Source of the DNA: Bdellovibrionaceae bacterium UBA6502 | GTDB lineage: Bacteria > Bdellovibrionota > Bdellovibrionia > Bdellovibrionales > UBA840 | Length of the DNA: 64,000 nucleotides | Direction: 5' to 3' | NCBI GenBank assembly: GCA_002436415.1 | Contig: DJMA01000003.1 | Coordinates: forward strand, 1 to 64,000 | Shown here: piece after piece, positions 49,641 to 58,785 of the stretch | How the letters are laid out: each line of letters begins with the position of its first letter | How positions within the stretch are numbered: position 1 is the stretch's first letter | Program-made: the position numbers and the translations under genes | The notes under the pieces: model-generated | What the model was told of the DNA's origin: nothing | The model's input: the letters and a program-made list of their open reading frames with translations, nothing else | Databases searched by the model: none

Positions 49641-51317
49641 GTGAAATACAAACAGAAAATAGTGGAAAATAGACTTGTGAGTCGAATAGTTTTAATTTTT
49701 TCATTTCTATTTATTTGTATTTCTAGTTACGCCAATGATGCCTGTAAATCGGAGGATGAAGTAGCCGAATCCTTAGGGCTCGCCTATGATCTTGCTGATA
49801 AGCATGATTGTTCTTTATCGATGGATCAAACAAGTTGTGCCGGATTAGCAGCTTCTTTAGGCTTTGCTAGTGTCGCAGCTGGTTCGAAAAAGTTTGGAAA
49901 TTTATTTCATAAGTCTTTGCTTACTAGAACCATTAAAAAAGAAGTTAAAGCAGCAGAGAAAAACTTGAGCGATAGAATAGCGAATGGTTTCAAGAGAGAG
50001 AATTCAATTCGTGAATATCGCTTAAGACAGAATGCTTATAAACAAGCAAGGGCTAGGTGGTATAAAGAAAATCTAGATTCCTTAATCCATCCACGTAAAC
50101 GAGCTGCTTTAAAAAAAGAACTAATGGCAAAAGCGCAAAAAGAAGTTTCTACTTACGTTAAAGCCAATGTTCCACTGGAGTTTGCAACAGAGCAATTAAA
50201 GGCATTGGAAGAATATGAAACAAAAGGCCTTACAAAAGAAAGAGGTCTAGTAGCATCGGGTAGAAATTCTGATCAAGTACGGTATGATCGAAGAGTAAGG
50301 TATCAAGTTCCACCGGAAGAGCTCAGTGTTTCTAGGAGAACCAAGCTTAAAGATCAAAATAAATTAAAGACTTTGATTTCTAAGGTGTTGGACGAACAAC
50401 TTCAAGATTTACAAGACAGCAAGACTTATGAAAAAGTCTATCGAAATCCCAAAGCAATTCTTGATAGGATACGGCTAAACTCCAAAGACTTCGGTTCTCG
50501 AGGAAGAAAGTATCTTGATCTCATGTATAACCTTGGTGTGGATCGAGGAATGATGGATAGTATTAATCGAGCAGCCATTTCTGGTACTGAGCGAGTTAAA
50601 ACTATGAAACTCCGTTTAAATAAGCTTAAAGGACATCCTAAATTAAAATTAAAAACAATCGGTCTAGGCACCGGACTCGTTGGCGCGGTGGCAAGTTTAG
50701 CTTCGGTATCTAAAACCGCATGTAGTGAAGTAAACGATAACTACAAAAGTTTAGATTCATCCTGTGATCCCCAATATAAGTTCTCAGAAAATTTAGTGAA
50801 TTATTTTAATGAACCTTTGGACGTGTTAGAGCAAGCCAGCTGTACTGGAATGACAGATTATTTAAAAGAATTTTTCACTAAAGAGTTTTCTCCTCCGAAG
50901 AGCCAAAACTCAAGCTGTAATGGAAAGAATGAGTTTGAAACTTTGTTGGTCGGTACGCCAGAGAAAACAAAAATGAAAGTAGAGACGAATCCTCGCAGTG
51001 GCCTAGCTCAGAGAGTTGCGTATAAGACAGATGTCTATGAGTATGATACAGAGGGAAGTTTGCAAAAAATATGTTATGTGAAAGAGCAGGGGAAGTTTGC
51101 ACATATGCAGATTTGTCGACAAAGAGCTGAGTTTGCAGATATGACAGATTCTGTCGGATCAAAAGCAAAGGAACGTGCAAGAAAAATGTCTTTTCATGCG
51201 CCAATCATGGCGAGATGTTGTCAAAGTTCTGGTGAAATGCCAAGGGAGTGTTCTGAGCATTATGGCTTTAATGTAGATTCAACGAATGTAAATCAAAGCA
51301 TTGAAGCTGTACGATAG
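49641..51317 (+). CDS. large secreted protein of unknown function
   Basis: A 558-residue exported protein. Signal segment LVSRIVLIFSFLFICISSYAND after twelve polar residues; the GTG at 49677 is an alternative start that would trim those. The mature part begins with cysteine-bearing helices (CKSEDEVAESL, DCSLSMDQTSCAGLA), continues with a long basic helical middle (about 80-340, many Lys/Arg), a Gly/Ala-rich hydrophobic patch (TIGLGTGLVGAVASLASV) and a cysteine-rich end (CCQSSGEMPRECSEHYG). Ten or so cysteines suggest disulfides. No family recognised; this style of long basic secreted protein with hydrophobic Gly/Ala patches is seen in predatory Bdellovibrio-type genomes, from general impression only. 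Confidence 0.72.
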   Translation: MKYKQKIVENRLVSRIVLIFSFLFICISSYANDACKSEDEVAESLGLAYDLADKHDCSLSMDQTSCAGLAASLGFASVAAGSKKFGNLFHKSLLTRTIKKEVKAAEKNLSDRIANGFKRENSIREYRLRQNAYKQARARWYKENLDSLIHPRKRAALKKELMAKAQKEVSTYVKANVPLEFATEQLKALEEYETKGLTKERGLVASGRNSDQVRYDRRVRYQVPPEELSVSRRTKLKDQNKLKTLISKVLDEQLQDLQDSKTYEKVYRNPKAILDRIRLNSKDFGSRGRKYLDLMYNLGVDRGMMDSINRAAISGTERVKTMKLRLNKLKGHPKLKLKTIGLGTGLVGAVASLASVSKTACSEVNDNYKSLDSSCDPQYKFSENLVNYFNEPLDVLEQASCTGMTDYLKEFFTKEFSPPKSQNSSCNGKNEFETLLVGTPEKTKMKVETNPRSGLAQRVAYKTDVYEYDTEGSLQKICYVKEQGKFAHMQICRQRAEFADMTDSVGSKAKERARKMSFHAPIMARCCQSSGEMPRECSEHYGFNVDSTNVNQSIEAVR

Positions 51318-51524
51318 TAGGAAATAGCTTCATTGGAGATTTAAAGATTTTTTGTGAGGCTGTTAGAAAAACCTCTTATCTATTTTGATAAACTCTAATT
51401 TTTCCATTTTTCTTATTTAACTTTCTAAGGCTTTCAAAAAAACAGACTAGATTCAAATCGAAACAAGGAGTCTTCTTGAGTTGTAAGGCTTTCTTAGTTA
51501 TATTTTTTGAATAGAGGCTTGGAA

Positions 51525-52304
51525 ATGATAAAATACTTTTTCACATTGTTGATCTTGATTTCAAATAGCGCCATGGCCGCGCCAAAAGTAGTTATGGCAA
51601 CCGTAGTAGAGTTTGCTCCCTATATTATGACAAGAGGGGATAAATCAGATGGTATTGACCTAGAAATCGCAAAGGAGCTTTGTAAGAGAATTTCCTATGA
51701 TTGTATTTTTAAGCAAATGGACTGGAAGTTAGTTCAACAAAGTTTAAAACTGGGTCGTATAGATGTTGGATTCTCGGGGTTTAAAACTCCTGAAAGAGAA
51801 GAGTATGCATTTTATTTGGATGAGTATTTTCACAAAAGCACTTATCGAGTTTTTACGAGAAAAGATTCCGATTTTGAATTTCACTCCTACAAAGACTTAC
51901 ACGGAAAAAGTTTCGCAACGGGGAGTGGACAAAATTTAGGAGATGATTTTAATGCACTTGTTAGTGCCAAGAAAGTCAATTTGGTTCGCTTTGAAGAAAT
52001 CGAAGATATGTTTCAAGCTTTAGAGCTAGGAAAAGTGAAGGCCGTGATTGGCAACTCCCAAGAGTATAGGTTTTACTTAAAAGAAGCCTATAAGTTAAAC
52101 TCCTATAAAGAACTAGATTATTCCATTCTAGCTGCAAAGCCTTCCTATTTGATGGTTTCTAAAAATAGTACTAAGCATTCAGCGAAGAAGTTATACGCAG
52201 AGCTCAACAGAGAGTTTAATAAAATGGTTGCTGAAGGTATTCGTGAAAGAATCACGGAAAAATATTTGGGCCCGGAGCTAAAACGAAGCCCGATATTTGA
52301 ATAG
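51525..52304 (+). CDS. periplasmic amino-acid-type solute-binding protein
   Basis: A 259-residue family 3 solute-binding protein. I choose the ATG at 51525, with GAGG 7 nt upstream and a signal peptide right behind it (YFFTLLILISNSAMAA). Family hallmarks: VVEFAPYIMTRGDKSDGIDLEIAKELCKR, LKLGRIDVGFSGFKTPEREEYAFYLDEY, KDLHGKSFATGSGQNLGDDF and VAEGIRERITEKYLG at the end. No transporter permease or ATPase genes are adjacent, so it is an orphan binding protein. Second such protein in the window. Confidence 0.87.
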   Translation: MIKYFFTLLILISNSAMAAPKVVMATVVEFAPYIMTRGDKSDGIDLEIAKELCKRISYDCIFKQMDWKLVQQSLKLGRIDVGFSGFKTPEREEYAFYLDEYFHKSTYRVFTRKDSDFEFHSYKDLHGKSFATGSGQNLGDDFNALVSAKKVNLVRFEEIEDMFQALELGKVKAVIGNSQEYRFYLKEAYKLNSYKELDYSILAAKPSYLMVSKNSTKHSAKKLYAELNREFNKMVAEGIRERITEKYLGPELKRSPIFE

Positions 52305-52342
52305 TTTAAATTAAATAGTTCAGAGCAATAAGTGTTTTCGTC

Positions 52343-53302
52343 CTAGTTTTGTGTTTGAATAAACTCTAAAATCCTTTTCTCACTCCAGTACACTTCCTCT
52401 TTTGAACGAAATCCGACATGACCACCTAATTCAGGGACTTCCAGGTGAACAAGCGAATTGTTTTGTAGTAGTTCCGTGGGGTAACAACGACCCTCTAGGA
52501 AAGGATCATTTTTAGCATTTATAATTAATGTTGGAATTTGAATTTGGTCTAAAACAAAATAACTACTGCAATTGCTATAATAGTCGTTGGCATCTTTGTA
52601 GGAATTTAAAGGGGCTGTAAATAGATTGTCAAATTCTCGAATGCTACTCATTTTGTAAAAGCGAATAAGGTCTGGTTTGTAATGATCGAATTGAAGTGTT
52701 TTTTGTTTTACTTTTTGTGCCAATGTCCAAATAAAATGTTTGGAATATACTCGGTTGAAACCATTTTCTAGTGAGTCCGCACTGTCTGATAAGTGAAGAG
52801 GACTTGATACAGCAATGGCGGATTTTAATTCATTTGGAATTTCATTTAAATAGTCAGCAAGGTATTTAAGTGTGATATTTCCGCCCATGCTAAAGCCCAC
52901 AAGGTGAATCTCTTTGTACTTTTTTGTTTTTAATGCTGAACAAACCACATCTTTTAAATCATAAGAAACACCACTATGATAAGACCTTAGGACTAAATTT
53001 GGTTCTCCACTGCAGCCTCTACAGTTCCAAGAAAGAACATCGTACGAATTTTCAAAGAGATGTTTTGCTAAGGCTTGGATATATTTAGATTGAGAACTAC
53101 CTTCTAAACCGTGAGACAAGATGACTAGATTGTCATTATTGTTTCTCAAGTAGTCTAAATCTAAAAAATCCCCATCTTCTAGATATATTCGCTCACGCTG
53201 GTATAGAGGGGCTTTCGTTTTTCTAAAAAAATATGGATACATCGTATCTATATGAGGGTTAGAAAAAAGATAGGGACTTTTGTAGGTAGAATCTATGATC
53301 AT
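52343..53302 (-). CDS. YheT-family alpha/beta hydrolase
   Basis: A 319-residue alpha/beta hydrolase of the YheT (COG0429) group, putative esterase or lipase of unknown natural substrate. Starts with the family's FSNPHIDTMYPYFFRK, oxyanion part LSHGLEGSSQSKYIQ, CRGCSGEPNLVLRSYHSGVSYDL, nucleophile elbow GFSMGGN with Ser138, and the Asp and His near INAKNDPFL and ELGGHVGF. Third gene of a minus-strand group with the CPXCG protein (7-bp gap) and cysteine synthase. Confidence 0.92.
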   Translation of the reverse strand: MIIDSTYKSPYLFSNPHIDTMYPYFFRKTKAPLYQRERIYLEDGDFLDLDYLRNNNDNLVILSHGLEGSSQSKYIQALAKHLFENSYDVLSWNCRGCSGEPNLVLRSYHSGVSYDLKDVVCSALKTKKYKEIHLVGFSMGGNITLKYLADYLNEIPNELKSAIAVSSPLHLSDSADSLENGFNRVYSKHFIWTLAQKVKQKTLQFDHYKPDLIRFYKMSSIREFDNLFTAPLNSYKDANDYYSNCSSYFVLDQIQIPTLIINAKNDPFLEGRCYPTELLQNNSLVHLEVPELGGHVGFRSKEEVYWSEKRILEFIQTQN

Positions 53303-53309
53303 ATCTAAC

Positions 53310-53501
53310 TTATCCGTTCGCTCGTTCGAGTCTCAATATTTTAATAGCCTCGTTTTCAAGGCTGTAGGTTATTTCAATCGGTCGACAACAAACTTCACAG
53401 TCTTCAATATAGCTTTGTTCTCCATATTCTGTTTCTAAAACAAAAGAAATTTGTTCGAAGCAATAGGGACATTGAAAGAAGACCTCTTCTTCATTGTACA
53501 T
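53310..53501 (-). CDS. CPXCG-type zinc-ribbon protein
   Basis: A 63-residue protein with two cysteine pairs spaced as in the CPXCG small zinc-ribbon family: CPYCFEQISF and CEVCCRPIEI. An acidic loop separates them. Such proteins are widespread in proteobacteria and have no established function. Its start codon overlaps the last base of the cysteine synthase gene upstream and it precedes the YheT gene by 7 bp, so the three are very likely one operon. Confidence 0.85.
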   Translation of the reverse strand: MYNEEEVFFQCPYCFEQISFVLETEYGEQSYIEDCEVCCRPIEITYSLENEAIKILRLERANG

Positions 53502-54538
53502 TAGTTCTCCAAATTTTTATTTCCATAATCAAGAGTCATTTGAGCAATGTCTTTAATGTCCATAGCTTGTGTAGAAATGCCTTTCTCTTTTAGGAAGTCT
53601 TCATTGTATAGCTTTGCGGCAGAGCGCTCACCAAGATCGCAACTGATGGTTACAATGTTTGATGACTTTGGAGCTTCAAGGGCGGTAAAAAAAGCTGCGG
53701 ATAAGTTAAGTGCTGAACTAAGGCCAAGGGCAATGCCATCATTCTTTTTTACATGATATGCGATTGCCACTAAGACTTCGTCAGGAAGACGGATGGCTTT
53801 ATCTATTTTTGCTTCTTTAAAATTACTTACTAAACGCATGATACCAATGCCCTCAGTAAATGAGTCGCCAAAAGATTTAAACTCTCCATGATCAAAATAG
53901 TGTTTTAAGCCTGATCCGTAAGGATCAACAAGATGAACTTTGGTGTCGGGATTTGTTTCTTTTAATCTTTTCGAAATTCCGGCAATGGTTCCACCGGAGC
54001 CGCTCGTGGATACAAAGTAATCCACCCGGTCCAGTTGTTGTAAAATTTCGATCCCGGTATTTAAGTAGTGCGCCTTATAATTTGAAAGATTCTCAAATTG
54101 ATCGGCCCACCAATATTTTTCTGGTTCTGCGAGGGCTTTATTTTTTGCTGTATGGTAGAAGTGATTTTCATTTTTAAAAGGCACTGGTGCAACTGTATTT
54201 AATTTTGCCCCATAAAGTTGAATCATTCTTTCTTTGTCTTTAGATTGGTTGTTGGGCATAACGATTTCAACATCATAACCCAGAGAAGCCCCAACTAAAG
54301 ATAATCCAATACCTGTGTTCCCAGCCGTTCCTTCGATGATGGTCATACCTTTTTTCAACTTTCCGGCGGCTATGGCATCTTGAACCATCTGCAAGGCTGC
54401 ACGATCTTTTACGGACCCACCTGGATTAAGGTGTTCGCATTTTATATAAATATCACTTCCAGAATACTGACTAAGGGAAGGAATTTTAATAAGGGGAGTG
54501 TTACCAATGGATTCATGTACGCTGTTTGAAACTTTCAT
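53501..54538 (-). CDS. cysteine synthase / cystathionine beta-synthase-type PLP enzyme
   Basis: A 345-residue fold-type II PLP enzyme. Lys in HLNPGGSVKDRAA binds PLP; GTAGNTGIGLSL contacts the substrate; STSGSGGTIAG holds the phosphate; ISCDLGERS is the late conserved part. It makes cysteine from O-acetylserine and sulfide, or a related beta-replacement product. It lacks the C-terminal CBS domains of full cystathionine beta-synthase. The Trp-Trp segment and length (CysK is about 320) put it in a longer subgroup. First gene of an operon with the CPXCG protein and YheT hydrolase. Confidence 0.92.
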   Translation of the reverse strand: MKVSNSVHESIGNTPLIKIPSLSQYSGSDIYIKCEHLNPGGSVKDRAALQMVQDAIAAGKLKKGMTIIEGTAGNTGIGLSLVGASLGYDVEIVMPNNQSKDKERMIQLYGAKLNTVAPVPFKNENHFYHTAKNKALAEPEKYWWADQFENLSNYKAHYLNTGIEILQQLDRVDYFVSTSGSGGTIAGISKRLKETNPDTKVHLVDPYGSGLKHYFDHGEFKSFGDSFTEGIGIMRLVSNFKEAKIDKAIRLPDEVLVAIAYHVKKNDGIALGLSSALNLSAAFFTALEAPKSSNIVTISCDLGERSAAKLYNEDFLKEKGISTQAMDIKDIAQMTLDYGNKNLEN

Positions 54539-54677
54539 GCAGCTACTGTAGCCTTGATCGATAAAAACGGAAAGAATTTAAAACACATCCTTGTTTCTTT
54601 ATTGGATTTTTGGGCGTAGATCGAGAAAATTGGATAAAAGAAGGCCAAGTCTAATTTTTTTGGGTAGAATCTTAAAG

Positions 54678-55382
54678 ATGAAGGATGATTTTTTAGAGGA
54701 TGAACCGATCAAATACATTGAAGAAAGAAGGTTGGTGACAACTTTAATTAGTTTGAAGGCGCCGCGCTTTGCTTACTTTAGATCAGCTTACTTTTGTTTT
54801 TTTATCATTTTAGTCACTTTCGCTTATTGGAAGAATTTTTTGGGATTAGCTGACCAAATGGCAGTTTCTCAAGATAGATTACTGCAACATTCCGAATACT
54901 GGAGAATGTTTACAGCTACTTTAATTCATAGCAACACAGGGCATTTGCTATCTAACTTACCTTTGTTATTCATTTTTGGAACATTTCTATATGCCTATTT
55001 TGGAGTTTGGCTCTTTCCCGTATTGTCCTTCGTATTAGCTGGCTTCGTAAACTTGTTTACAGTATTGGCTTATCCATCCACTTCTTTTTTATTAGGCGCT
55101 TCTGGCATGGTTTATTTGGTGGGTGGTTTATGGTTAGGTTTGTATTGGAATATTCAGAGGCAATACAATCATTTTCAAAGAAGTGTTCGAGTATTTGGAG
55201 TAACTTTGATTTTGTTTTTTCCAACTAGTTTTGAACCCCAGGTGAGTTATCGAGCGCATTTCTATGGTTTAATTGCGGGTGTAATTTTAGGCTTTATCTA
55301 TTTTTACAAAAAGAAAGATTATATTCGTAGCTTTGAAAGGTATAAAGTTCAGTATGTTGAGGAACTGCCAGTTTTTCACTAA
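54678..55382 (+). CDS. rhomboid-family intramembrane serine protease
   Basis: A 234-residue six-helix membrane protein. I take ATG at 54678; the frame opens at a TTG at 54591, but the extra residues are polar and unlike the family. Signature parts: YWRMFTATLIHSNTGHLLSNLPLL (WR and HxxxN oxyanion residues), catalytic Ser142 in LLGASGMVY, and catalytic His194 in YRAHFYGLIAG. Both catalytic residues are present, so it should be active. Rhomboids cut single-pass membrane proteins; its substrate is unknown. It stands alone. Confidence 0.9.
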   Translation: MKDDFLEDEPIKYIEERRLVTTLISLKAPRFAYFRSAYFCFFIILVTFAYWKNFLGLADQMAVSQDRLLQHSEYWRMFTATLIHSNTGHLLSNLPLLFIFGTFLYAYFGVWLFPVLSFVLAGFVNLFTVLAYPSTSFLLGASGMVYLVGGLWLGLYWNIQRQYNHFQRSVRVFGVTLILFFPTSFEPQVSYRAHFYGLIAGVILGFIYFYKKKDYIRSFERYKVQYVEELPVFH

Positions 55383-55420
55383 TTAAATTTGAAGGTTTAA
55401 ATAAGAGACTTTGGTGAATG

Positions 55421-55457
55421 AAAAAAATAAAACCCAAATCCATTAAAGATTTGGGTT
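55421..55457 (-). terminator. intrinsic terminator of the ABC exporter operon
   Basis: Minus strand: AACCCAAATC, 7-nt loop, GATTTGGGTT followed by a T-rich tail, 28 bp after the permease stop. Confidence 0.88.
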
Positions 55458-55484
55458 CCTAGCAAAAGACGGTAAATAGATAAG

Positions 55485-56249
55485 TTAAGCCTTCATTCTG
55501 TAGCCGGTTTTAAATATTCTTGCCACAATTGCGATACAGGAAATTAAGAAGAATCCAATCATACAGAGGCTGAAACCAATGTCCACATCGGCAGCTCCAT
55601 AAAAACTCCAGCGAAATCCACTGATCAAATAAACCACAGGATTAGCTAATGAAATTTTCTGCCAGAGTGGAGGCAGCATCTTTATCGAATAGAAACTACC
55701 ACCTAAAAAAGCCAAAGGCGTCACAATAAGCATAGGAATTAATTGTAGTTTTTCAAAGCCATCTGCCCATATTCCGATGATAAAACCAAAAAGACTGAAG
55801 GTGATGGAAGTGAGTAATAGAAAGCACAGCATATAAAAGGGATGCTGAATTTCTAGAGGCACAAAGAGTGCAGAGGTGGCTAAAATAATTATACCCACCA
55901 TCATGGATTTTGTAGCGGCGGCTCCGACATAACCCAGTAATATTTCCACGTAGGAAATGGGAGCGGATAGGACTTCGTAAATGGTTCGAGTAAATCGTGG
56001 AAAATAAATTCCAAAAGAGGCATTGGAAATACTTTGCGTTAGCACTGTTAGCATAATTAAACCGGGAACTATAAAAGCACCGTAGCTAACGCCATTAATT
56101 GCATCGATACGACTACCAATGGCCGAACCAAAAACCACAAAGTACAAACAAGTGGATATCACAGGCGAGGCAATGCTTTGACCAATGGTTCTAAAAGTTC
56201 TTGCCATTTCAAAATTATAAATTGCACCTACAGCTCTTAAATTTATCAT
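55485..56249 (-). CDS. ABC-2 type exporter permease (YadH-like)
   Basis: A 254-residue inner-membrane permease of the ABC-2 family, very similar in pattern to E. coli YadH: YGAFIVPGLIMLTVLTQSISNASFGIYFPRF, a six-helix body and the family motif PLAFLGGSFYSIKMLPPLWQKISLANPVVYLISGFRW. It works as a dimer with the ATPase encoded just upstream (4-bp overlap). Substrate unknown; relatives are linked to drugs, polysaccharide or lipid export. Confidence 0.92.
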   Translation of the reverse strand: MINLRAVGAIYNFEMARTFRTIGQSIASPVISTCLYFVVFGSAIGSRIDAINGVSYGAFIVPGLIMLTVLTQSISNASFGIYFPRFTRTIYEVLSAPISYVEILLGYVGAAATKSMMVGIIILATSALFVPLEIQHPFYMLCFLLLTSITFSLFGFIIGIWADGFEKLQLIPMLIVTPLAFLGGSFYSIKMLPPLWQKISLANPVVYLISGFRWSFYGAADVDIGFSLCMIGFFLISCIAIVARIFKTGYRMKA

Positions 56250-57157
56250 TGTTTCACCAACTCAATAAAAATTTCTTCCAAACTACTCTGGCGAGTTGAA
56301 AGATCATGAATGCGAACTCCAGCAGCCTTTAAATCTTCAAAAAATTCTAAAATGCGGAAGTCTTGATTTTTAATGTCGTAATTTAAATGGATTTGTTGCT
56401 TGTTCTCTCCAAGGCTTAACTCATATTTTTTAAGAGCCTCAGGGATCTCGGAGATCTTTTCTTCTAATTCGATGAGCATTTGCTTTTTACCTAATTTCTT
56501 CATCAAGGTTTTTGTTGGCTCAGTTAAGATGAGTTTTCCGCCAGAGATTACTCCCACACGATCAGCCATTTCTTCGGCTTCTTCGATATAGTGAGTGGTA
56601 AGAATAATAGTTACCCCAGACTCTCTCAGTTTAGACACTTGATCCCACATGCTTTTTCTCAATTCAACATCCACTCCGGCCGTAGGTTCATCCAAAAATA
56701 AAACAGATGGTTCGTGTGAGAGTGCTTTGGCTATCATTACTCTACGTTTCATTCCACCGGATAGAGTCATTAATTGATTGTCTTTTTTATCCCAGAGGGA
56801 TAAATCCTTTAAAATCTTCTCTATGAAAGCATGGTTCTTAGGTTTTCCAAAAAGTGAGCGACTAAAGTTAACTGTATTCCACACAGTTTCAAAGGCATCT
56901 GTGGTTAGTTCTTGGGGAACCAATCCTATTAGACTACGTGCTTCTCGATAATCATCGATGATGTCGAAGCCATTGATTTTTACTTTGCCTGAAGAAGGGT
57001 TTACAAGACCACAGATTATACTAATCATAGTGGTTTTTCCGGCACCATTGGGTCCGAGAAGGGCGTAGATTTCACCCTTCTTGATTTCTAGGTTTACATC
57101 ACTCAATGCTTTTTTGCCGTCGGCATATTGCTTATTTAGGTTTTGAACTTGAATCAT
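56246..57157 (-). CDS. ABC-2 type exporter ATPase (YadG-like)
   Basis: A 303-residue ABC ATPase that powers the YadH-like permease. Walker A GPNGAGKTT (about 36-44), Q-loop GLVPQEL, signature LSGGMKRR, Walker B VLFLDEPTAGVD and the switch His in TTHYIEEAE. The C-terminal 80 residues are the usual DrrA/YadG-type extension. Same operon as the permease; the ATG overlaps no upstream gene. A terminator closes the operon. Confidence 0.95.
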   Translation of the reverse strand: MIQVQNLNKQYADGKKALSDVNLEIKKGEIYALLGPNGAGKTTMISIICGLVNPSSGKVKINGFDIIDDYREARSLIGLVPQELTTDAFETVWNTVNFSRSLFGKPKNHAFIEKILKDLSLWDKKDNQLMTLSGGMKRRVMIAKALSHEPSVLFLDEPTAGVDVELRKSMWDQVSKLRESGVTIILTTHYIEEAEEMADRVGVISGGKLILTEPTKTLMKKLGKKQMLIELEEKISEIPEALKKYELSLGENKQQIHLNYDIKNQDFRILEFFEDLKAAGVRIHDLSTRQSSLEEIFIELVKQ

Positions 57158-57309
57158 TGCAGTATTATCTCGAATGCAAGACTGAGATTCAAGTTAAGAA
57201 AAGACTATTTGCTATTTTGAAATTTAATTACTTTCAGAGCATTGTAACTTGAGCGTTTCTGGACTTGGGTTGAGAGCAAGATCCGGAGAACTTACTCTCT
57301 CTTTTTCTT

Positions 57310-58041
57310 CTAAAGAGTTTCTTTTAGAAAACCTTGAAGTCGAGCCCAAGACTTTTCATCGGCTTCTTTGTGGTATCTTCCGCCATCAAAAACGGTGAAG
57401 GCGTGTGGTGCTTGGCTATAGGTGATCATTTCATTCTTAACTTTGGCCTTTTCCAATTCTTCAGCCAGTTCAGCAAAAACTTCCATTGAAATTGCCTCAT
57501 CGGCTGTTCCGTGAAAAATTATAATTTTGCCTTTTGTTTTGCTATAGTCTTGACCGTCAGGAGTACTGAGCCCACCATGAAATGTAGCATATCCTTTTAA
57601 GTTTTCACCGGATCTTGCTTGTTCGAGAGCGGATGCGCCGCCAAAGCAATAGCCGATGGATACAGCATTAGAAACATTTAAATTAAGCTCTTTTGCCTTG
57701 TTGTAGGCGGCTTTCATAATTGCACGCATTTTTTGACGATCTTTATAAAGCTCTCCAGTATGTTGCTTTCTATCTTTTACCTCGGTTGGACGAATTCCTT
57801 TTCCGAAAAGGTCTAGGGCAAATACGGAATAACCCATATCATAAAGCATCTTCGCTCTTTTCTTTTCATAGGCTGTTAAGCCATCCCAATCGTGGTGTAT
57901 AAAAATCAATGGAGCAGATTCTGACTTCTTTAAAAAAAATCCCTCATAGATTTTATCACCAGATTTATACTCTATATTTTTGGCATGACCTGCGTTGAAA
58001 GCGAATAGACTTACAATAAACAAAAAAATTATCTTTTTCAT
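57310..58041 (-). CDS. exported dienelactone-hydrolase-like protein
   Basis: A 243-residue alpha/beta hydrolase of the dienelactone hydrolase family. The nucleophile is a cysteine, Cys132 in SIGYCFGGAS, with Asp and His in GTADEAIS and APHAFTVF. A signal peptide (IIFLFIVSLFAFNAGHA) makes it periplasmic. Exported members are widespread in proteobacteria and their substrates are unknown; chlorocatechol breakdown should not be assumed. Stands alone. Confidence 0.9.
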   Translation of the reverse strand: MKKIIFLFIVSLFAFNAGHAKNIEYKSGDKIYEGFFLKKSESAPLIFIHHDWDGLTAYEKKRAKMLYDMGYSVFALDLFGKGIRPTEVKDRKQHTGELYKDRQKMRAIMKAAYNKAKELNLNVSNAVSIGYCFGGASALEQARSGENLKGYATFHGGLSTPDGQDYSKTKGKIIIFHGTADEAISMEVFAELAEELEKAKVKNEMITYSQAPHAFTVFDGGRYHKEADEKSWARLQGFLKETL

Positions 58042-58199
58042 ATTTCCCCTTTGGTGGAATTTTCTGAAAAAGTTTAAAGCGAATCTGTTAATACTTCAAT
58101 TTTTTGAGGTCTTGTCACAGAGAGTAAATAAAAAACAACGAAAACATTTGAAGGAGTCGCTGAAGTGACTAGGCTCTGTTTTGATTTAACAAAAAGGAA

Positions 58200-58688
58200 T
58201 CAATGATGGCCAATGATAGAATAGTATTTACTTTGAGTCTGTGTTTTTAATTCAATTTCATCATCCAATTTCTTTTTCCAGAGTTTTTGTCCCAGGGGAG
58301 ATGCTGGTGTAATGCTTTGAATCTCAACGCCTTGGTATTGAATTTTATAGCCTCCGGCTCGATTAACAATGAGTAGAAACTTACTAGCTCCATCCTCATC
58401 TTCGATTTCTACTAGGCTAGAGTAGTCTATAGCTTCTTGCTCTGAAAAGTTTTTGATTTGGATTTTCTTGATTTCATCAATATCAATTTGCAATTCATTT
58501 GCTCGACGTGCTTGTGCTCCTGCTAAATAAGAAGCTTCCAAGCCTTTGGTATCATACTTATTTTCGGCAACTAGCTCTTCATGGGTGGCAGCTTCGTGTG
58601 CTGAATTAGCAGCACGTATGCAAACATCCAGCTCTTCGGCAATGATATCAATAAGGTTTTCAAAAATGATCTTCTTATCAAAGTCCAT
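58200..58688 (-). CDS. GreA/GreB-like C-terminal domain protein
   Basis: A 162-residue protein resembling the GreA/GreB transcript-cleavage factors. The C-terminal part (about 90-150) has the Gre-type FKBP-like fold: YSSLVEIEDEDGASKFLLIV and the diagnostic ITPASPLGQKLWKKKLDDEIEL. The N-terminal helices (SAHEAATHEELVAENKYDTKGLEASYLAGAQARR) are typical of a Gre subgroup that differs from the canonical coiled coil; the acidic tip of the coiled coil is not clearly present, so it may regulate rather than cleave. I take ATG at 58688, with AGGAG 10 nt upstream; a TTG at 58709 opens the frame. Confidence 0.82.
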   Translation of the reverse strand: MDFDKKIIFENLIDIIAEELDVCIRAANSAHEAATHEELVAENKYDTKGLEASYLAGAQARRANELQIDIDEIKKIQIKNFSEQEAIDYSSLVEIEDEDGASKFLLIVNRAGGYKIQYQGVEIQSITPASPLGQKLWKKKLDDEIELKTQTQSKYYSIIGHH

Positions 58689-58785
58689 AAAGTTTTGGCT
58701 CCTGCGCAACTAAAATTGATTCTTAGCAACGAACTAGATGTTGGCTTATAAGTATTGATTTTAAGGTTTTATTTTAATCTCTAGA

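Noticed and set aside
57310..58041. Chloroaromatic breakdown enzyme (true dienelactone hydrolase)
   Set aside because: Exported relatives are widespread without such pathways and no pathway genes are nearby.
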